8,267 nt of DNA, taken from positions 1 through 8,267 of the forward strand of contig JAKAPG010000069.1 in assembly GCA_021823085.1 (NCBI GenBank), read 5' to 3'. The stretch comes from Thermoplasmata archaeon (GTDB taxonomy: Archaea; Thermoplasmatota; Thermoplasmata; Lutacidiplasmatales; UBA184). The notes under the pieces were generated by a model. The model saw nothing but the letters and a program-made list of their open reading frames with translations. It did no database searches and was not told the origin of the DNA. Below are positions 5,723 through 8,267 of the stretch, piece by piece (within the stretch, counting starts at the first letter, position 1; every line of letters starts with the position of its first letter). Position numbers and translations under genes: made by a program.

Positions 5723-6484
5723 ATGTCACAGACCTACAGCCCTCGCGCGCTTCGCGCGAGTTGGGACCGACAGCAAAATTACCTCGTCGTCGGAAGGGAG
5801 GCCCGCTTCGAAGCCCTTGTGACGATCCTCAAGGTCGGAACTCACGTGCACCCACGGATCCTGGACTTGGGTTGCGGCACGGGGGCGTTCTCGGAGCGCA
5901 TCTTACGAGAGATCCCGAGCGCGCGGATCTGGGCGTTGGACTACGACCCCGTCCTCCTTCGGATCGCCCGCGACGGCCTGCCCGCGCCGAAGGACCGGCT
6001 CCGTTGGATCGACGCGGACCTGCGGAGCCCGTCGTGGACCCGCTCCCTCCCGCGAGGGAAGTGGGACGCGATCGTCTCGACCACGGCCCTCCACTGGCTC
6101 GAACCCGGGCCTCTCGCGCGCGTCTATCGTAGCGCGGCCCGCCTCCTGCGGCCCGGTGGCCTCTTCCTCAACGGGGACCATCTCCCGTTCGATCCCCCGA
6201 ACCCGCAACTGACCCGCCTTCTGCGCAGGTTGCGCCGGCTGCGACGGGCGAGAGAACCCCCTCGCGGAGCTCTGAACTGGGAGGAATGGTGGGCGAAGAC
6301 CCGTCGCGTGGCTGAGCTGGCCGACGAATTTGCGGAGCGGGATCGTCGCTACCCGCACGAGCACGCAGACGAGAACGTCCAGCCGGTCTCCTGGCACCTG
6401 CGGGCCCTACGCGCGAGCGGATTCCGAGAGACGACCACGATCTGGCAGCACTTCGCGAACCGCGTGGTGCTTGCGATCCGGTGA
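5723..6484 (+). CDS. Class I SAM-dependent methyltransferase (trans-aconitate methyltransferase-like)
   Basis: The 253-residue soluble protein has the seven-strand methyltransferase core: motif I ILDLGCGTGAF (46-56), the acidic end of strand 2 ALDYD (71-75), DADL (97-100), strand 4 WDAIVSTTALHWLEP (114-128) and LRPGGLFLNGDH (142-153). The T-x-L-H-W-L element after strand 4 and the lid-like stretch around 160-225 recall trans-aconitate methyltransferase and small-molecule methyltransferases, but the substrate cannot be read. The C-terminal WHLRALRASGFRETTTIWQH is the usual last-helix and strand-6 region. The frame is open upstream to 5633. I prefer ATG 5723 because it gives normal family length; GTG 5693 is possible if the CTTTAGT box at 5661 is used. 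MarC follows 58 nt later on the same strand. Confidence 0.85.
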   Translation: MSQTYSPRALRASWDRQQNYLVVGREARFEALVTILKVGTHVHPRILDLGCGTGAFSERILREIPSARIWALDYDPVLLRIARDGLPAPKDRLRWIDADLRSPSWTRSLPRGKWDAIVSTTALHWLEPGPLARVYRSAARLLRPGGLFLNGDHLPFDPPNPQLTRLLRRLRRLRRAREPPRGALNWEEWWAKTRRVAELADEFAERDRRYPHEHADENVQPVSWHLRALRASGFRETTTIWQHFANRVVLAIR

Positions 6485-6542
6485 GTCCCCGGGGAAGCAT
6501 TATCTCCGCAGGGTCTGCTCGGTCCCCCCAGGGGGCGCCTCG

Positions 6543-7172
6543 GTGAGCGATCTCACCTACTACCTGATCGCGGCGGTGACCATCTTCGCGGTCGTCGACC
6601 CGATCGGGACCCTTCCGTTCTTCTCCGCGTTCACCGTCGGTTTCAGCCCGTCCGACCGCCGCGTCGTCCTAGAGCGATCCGTCGTGATCTTCACGACGAT
6701 CCTGGTTGCGTTCGCGCTGGTCGGCCGGTTCCTGTTCGCCGCCTTCGGGTTCACGCTCTCCGCCTTCGAGATTGCGGGCGGCATCCTGCTGTTCATCGTC
6801 GCCTACGATATGCTCCGAGGGGAGATCGGTCCGACGAAGCTCACCGCCACGGACCGGGATGAGGCGATCCAACGGCGCGACGAGATCTCGGTGTTCCCGC
6901 TTGCGGTCCCGCTCCTGGCGGGCCCGGGGGCGATCTCGACCGTGATGATCTACGCAGGAGGTTCCAGCGCAGGTCTCACGGGGGTGCTGGCCGCGGTCGT
7001 CGGGGCACTCGCCACGGGTGCGGCCACGTTCGTCATCTTTCGGCTCGGCCAGCGGATCCTCGATTCGCTGGGCCGCGTGGGCGTGATGGCGCTGACCCGC
7101 GTGTTGGGACTGTTGCTCGCGGCCGTCGCCGTCCAGTTCGTGATCACCGGGATCTTGGGCGTCCGCGGGTAG
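6543..7172 (+). CDS. MarC-family (UPF0056) integral membrane protein
   Basis: This 209-residue protein has six hydrophobic helices and fits the MarC/YchE family, inner-membrane proteins of unsettled function once wrongly linked to multiple antibiotic resistance. Family marks are FAVVDPIGTLPFF (15-27), FEIAGGILLFIVAYDML (75-91), a short charged loop (about 95-114), FPLAVPLLAGPGAIST (118-133) and GVMALTRVLGLLLAAVAVQF (180-199). The start is GTG 6543; the reading frame extends upstream to 6330 but there overlaps the methyltransferase gene in another frame. TATTAT-like sequence is weak: ATTATC at 6499-6504 lies 38 nt before the start, so this gene would have a short leader or be read through from the methyltransferase. 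The 3' end overlaps the opposite-strand DUF1684 gene by 29 nt. Confidence 0.92.
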   Translation: MSDLTYYLIAAVTIFAVVDPIGTLPFFSAFTVGFSPSDRRVVLERSVVIFTTILVAFALVGRFLFAAFGFTLSAFEIAGGILLFIVAYDMLRGEIGPTKLTATDRDEAIQRRDEISVFPLAVPLLAGPGAISTVMIYAGGSSAGLTGVLAAVVGALATGAATFVIFRLGQRILDSLGRVGVMALTRVLGLLLAAVAVQFVITGILGVRG

Positions 7173-7839
7173 GCGAGGAAGGACGAGCGCGTACGCGGCC
7201 GCCCGGCGACCCGACCGGCCTTTGGGGCGTCCTCCTCGCGGGTGCCGCGAGACGCCCACGAACTCGATCGAGCAGGAGCGCGTTCGGCGTCCGAGGGTTG
7301 CGATCGGCCGCCCAGACCTTCTCTCCCGCCCGGATCGCCACCGGCAGGTCGTTCTCGCTCGGTGGAAACCCGCACTCGAACGCATCGGTGTACGCGCAGT
7401 ACGGGTTGAAGGCCCGATTGAAGTCGAGGTCGTACTCATCCCGTTCGTTCAGGTCGAGAGTGAGGTAGCGCCCCGGTCCGTAGGTCTCCTTCCCGCTCGA
7501 CGAGTCGCGGAAGGGGACGAAGACCGAAGTGCCGACCCCCTCCCCCGCGTGGTAGACCCGCAGACGGCAGGGGCGCGAGCCGACTTCGAACACCAGATCG
7601 CCGACGTAGCGCATCACTGCTTGTCCATCCCGGTTTGTCCGAAGGTAGGCCTCTTCGGGAGATCCTCGACGCTCTAGGCGAGCCGCGACGCGAAGGCGGG
7701 GGTCCGGGGGGAAGTACTTCAGCGGATGGAACGGGATCCGCTCCGCGACGAAGGGTGACTCGGGGTGACGCGCCATGAAGTCGTCCTTCATCGCCCGTTC
7801 GTGCACGAGCTCGCGACGCCATTCACGCTCGTCGGTCAT
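7144..7839 (-). CDS. DUF1684 domain protein with an Arg/Pro-rich C-terminal tail
   Basis: The protein has 231 residues. DUF1684 features are clear: LKYFPPDPRLR (40-50), the strand pair ending FVPFRDSSSGKETYGPGRYL (107-126), then LDFNRAFNPYCAYTDAFECGFPPSEN (138-163) and VAIRAGEK (167-174). The conserved F-x-D-x-T/S-S-G-x-x-T-Y-x-x-G-R-Y-L and D-F-N-x-A-x-N-P-x-C-A-Y blocks are intact, including Cys148; no reaction is firmly established for the family. Most DUF1684 proteins end soon after A-G-E-K. Here about 57 further residues follow, with 14 Arg in the last 51 and many Pro, overlapping the marC stop by 29 nt. A TTG at 7860 is in frame, but a box A 24 nt before ATG 7839 supports the shorter form. 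Confidence 0.85.
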   Translation of the reverse strand: MTDEREWRRELVHERAMKDDFMARHPESPFVAERIPFHPLKYFPPDPRLRVAARLERRGSPEEAYLRTNRDGQAVMRYVGDLVFEVGSRPCRLRVYHAGEGVGTSVFVPFRDSSSGKETYGPGRYLTLDLNERDEYDLDFNRAFNPYCAYTDAFECGFPPSENDLPVAIRAGEKVWAADRNPRTPNALLLDRVRGRLAAPARRTPQRPVGSPGGRVRARPSSPTRGRPRSR

Positions 7840-7862
7840 CCGCGTTCCGACCCAGTCCAAGA

Positions 7863-7868
7863 CTTAAG
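7863..7868 (-). promoter_or_regulatory. Box A of the DUF1684 gene
   Basis: The minus strand reads GAGCTCTTAAGTCTTGG. The TTAA core (7864-7867) ends 24 nt before ATG 7839. A perfect 10-bp palindrome, AAGAGCTCTT (7866-7875), overlaps its upstream side where TFB would contact the promoter, so it could also be a repressor site. Confidence 0.55.
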
Positions 7869-7878
7869 AGCTCTTCCG

Positions 7879-7909
7879 CGGCCGGGGGTTTGGAACCGAA
7901 CCCCGGCCG
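7879..7909. repeat. Strong hairpin: 9-bp perfect stem upstream of the DUF1684 promoter
   Basis: The arms are CGGCCGGGG (7879-7887) and CCCCGGCCG (7901-7909). A bulged G (7888) and a further TT/AA pairing (7889-7890 with 7899-7900) extend the stem, leaving a loop of about 8 nt. It sits in the 198-nt spacer between the MIP18-like stop and the DUF1684 gene. No T-run follows on either strand. The rest of the spacer (7910-8037) holds no gene I can support. Confidence 0.5.
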
Positions 7910-8037
7910 TACCCGCGAACCCCGATTACGGACGAGGTTTCGTGCCGACCCTCGGTGCCCAGAAAGCCGGCGAAGCTACGGCTCGGTCCCGGACGACCTC
8001 GCTCGCGCCGAAGGTCCGAGGGAGTGCCCGCACGTGT

Positions 8038-8267
8038 TCACATGTAGCCGAACTGCCGCTTGGCGAAGTCGCTCATCCGCTCGGGGGTCCATGGGGGATC
8101 CCAGACCATCTCGACGGTGGCGGATTGCACCCTCGGGACCTTCTCGATCGCGGTCTTGATCTCCTCGGCGAGGATCCCGGCAACGGGGCACCCCGGTGCG
8201 GTGAGGGTCATCCGAAGGGTGACGTTATCCCCATTCCAGTCGAAGCCGTAGATGAGTCCGAGATCGA
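8038..8267 (-). CDS. MIP18/SufT-like (DUF59) Fe-S cluster assembly factor, C-terminal fragment
   Basis: The gene enters from the right edge; 75 C-terminal residues are present and about 30 N-terminal ones are missing. The visible order is DLGLIYGFDW, VTLRMTLTAPGCPVAG (15-30), a helix ILAEEIKTAIEKV, then SATVEMVWDPPWTPERMSD (48-66) and a final helix ending FGYM. The T-x-P-G-C-P loop holds the conserved Cys26 of the fragment, and W-D-P-P-W-T/S-P-E-R-M is the diagnostic block of the MIP18/PaaD/SufT family. Members help deliver iron-sulfur clusters to target proteins in the cytoplasm; archaeal members are often stand-alone, small proteins. The true start and promoter lie outside the window. Family identity is very secure; the client proteins are unknown. 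Confidence 0.93.
   Translation of the reverse strand, partial: DLGLIYGFDWNGDNVTLRMTLTAPGCPVAGILAEEIKTAIEKVPRVQSATVEMVWDPPWTPERMSDFAKRQFGYM

Noticed and set aside
4413..5729. 438-residue minus-strand reading frame
   Set aside because: It is antisense to the ATP pyrophosphatase gene and out of frame with osmC, both of which have full family motifs. Its translation is low-complexity Arg/Gly-rich.
7880..7915. tRNA T-arm (GGTTCGGTTCC on the minus strand)
   Set aside because: The loop is not the seven-base TTCRANY form, the stem continues to 9 bp, and no acceptor, D or anticodon arms can be built around it.

Overview
The window is GC-rich and gene-dense, and it looks archaeal. It encodes a replication factor C large subunit (RfcL), which is specific to archaea and eukaryotes. 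Several genes are preceded by a TATA-like box A (TTAA core) whose end lies 24-25 nt upstream of the start codon, with no room for a 5' leader; this is the pattern of leaderless archaeal transcripts. High GC, RfcL, and the ZIP, MarC, DUF1684 and MIP18-type neighbours suggest a high-GC Thermoplasmatota-like lineage, but the lineage is an inference and no rRNA is present to test it.

Layout. 1-261 (-): N-terminal 87 residues of an enolase-superfamily sugar-acid dehydratase (gluconate/galactonate dehydratase-like), cut by the window edge. 350-1150 (-): ZIP-family transporter in which both conserved metal-site histidines are replaced by glutamine. 1288-1734 (-) and 1759-2688 (-): a Bcp-type peroxiredoxin downstream of a degenerate aldo/keto reductase homologue, probably one transcription unit. 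2689-2781: divergent promoter region. 2782-4440 (+): RfcL carrying an unusual insertion of about 80 residues after Walker B. 4437-5159 (+): Dph6-related ATP pyrophosphatase, coupled to rfcL by an ATGA overlap. 5156-5593 (-): OsmC-type peroxiredoxin, convergent, its stop codon sharing a CTAG with the previous gene. 5594-5722: divergent promoter region. 5723-6484 (+): class I SAM methyltransferase. 6543-7172 (+): MarC-family membrane protein. 7144-7839 (-): DUF1684 protein with an Arg/Pro-rich tail overlapping the marC 3' end. 8038-8267 (-): C-terminal 75 residues of a MIP18/SufT-like (DUF59) Fe-S assembly factor, cut by the window edge.

Functionally this is a mixed housekeeping neighbourhood: clamp loading, two thiol peroxidases, metal transport, Fe-S cluster maturation and sugar-acid catabolism. 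No rRNA, tRNA, CRISPR array or transposase was recognised. The items most worth a second look are the RfcL insertion, which resembles a non-catalytic segment of GH42-type glycosidases; a 16-nt promoter motif shared by the sugar-acid dehydratase and the aldo/keto reductase homologue; the loss of catalytic residues in that homologue; and the Gln-for-His ZIP variant. No gap exceeds 300 bases.
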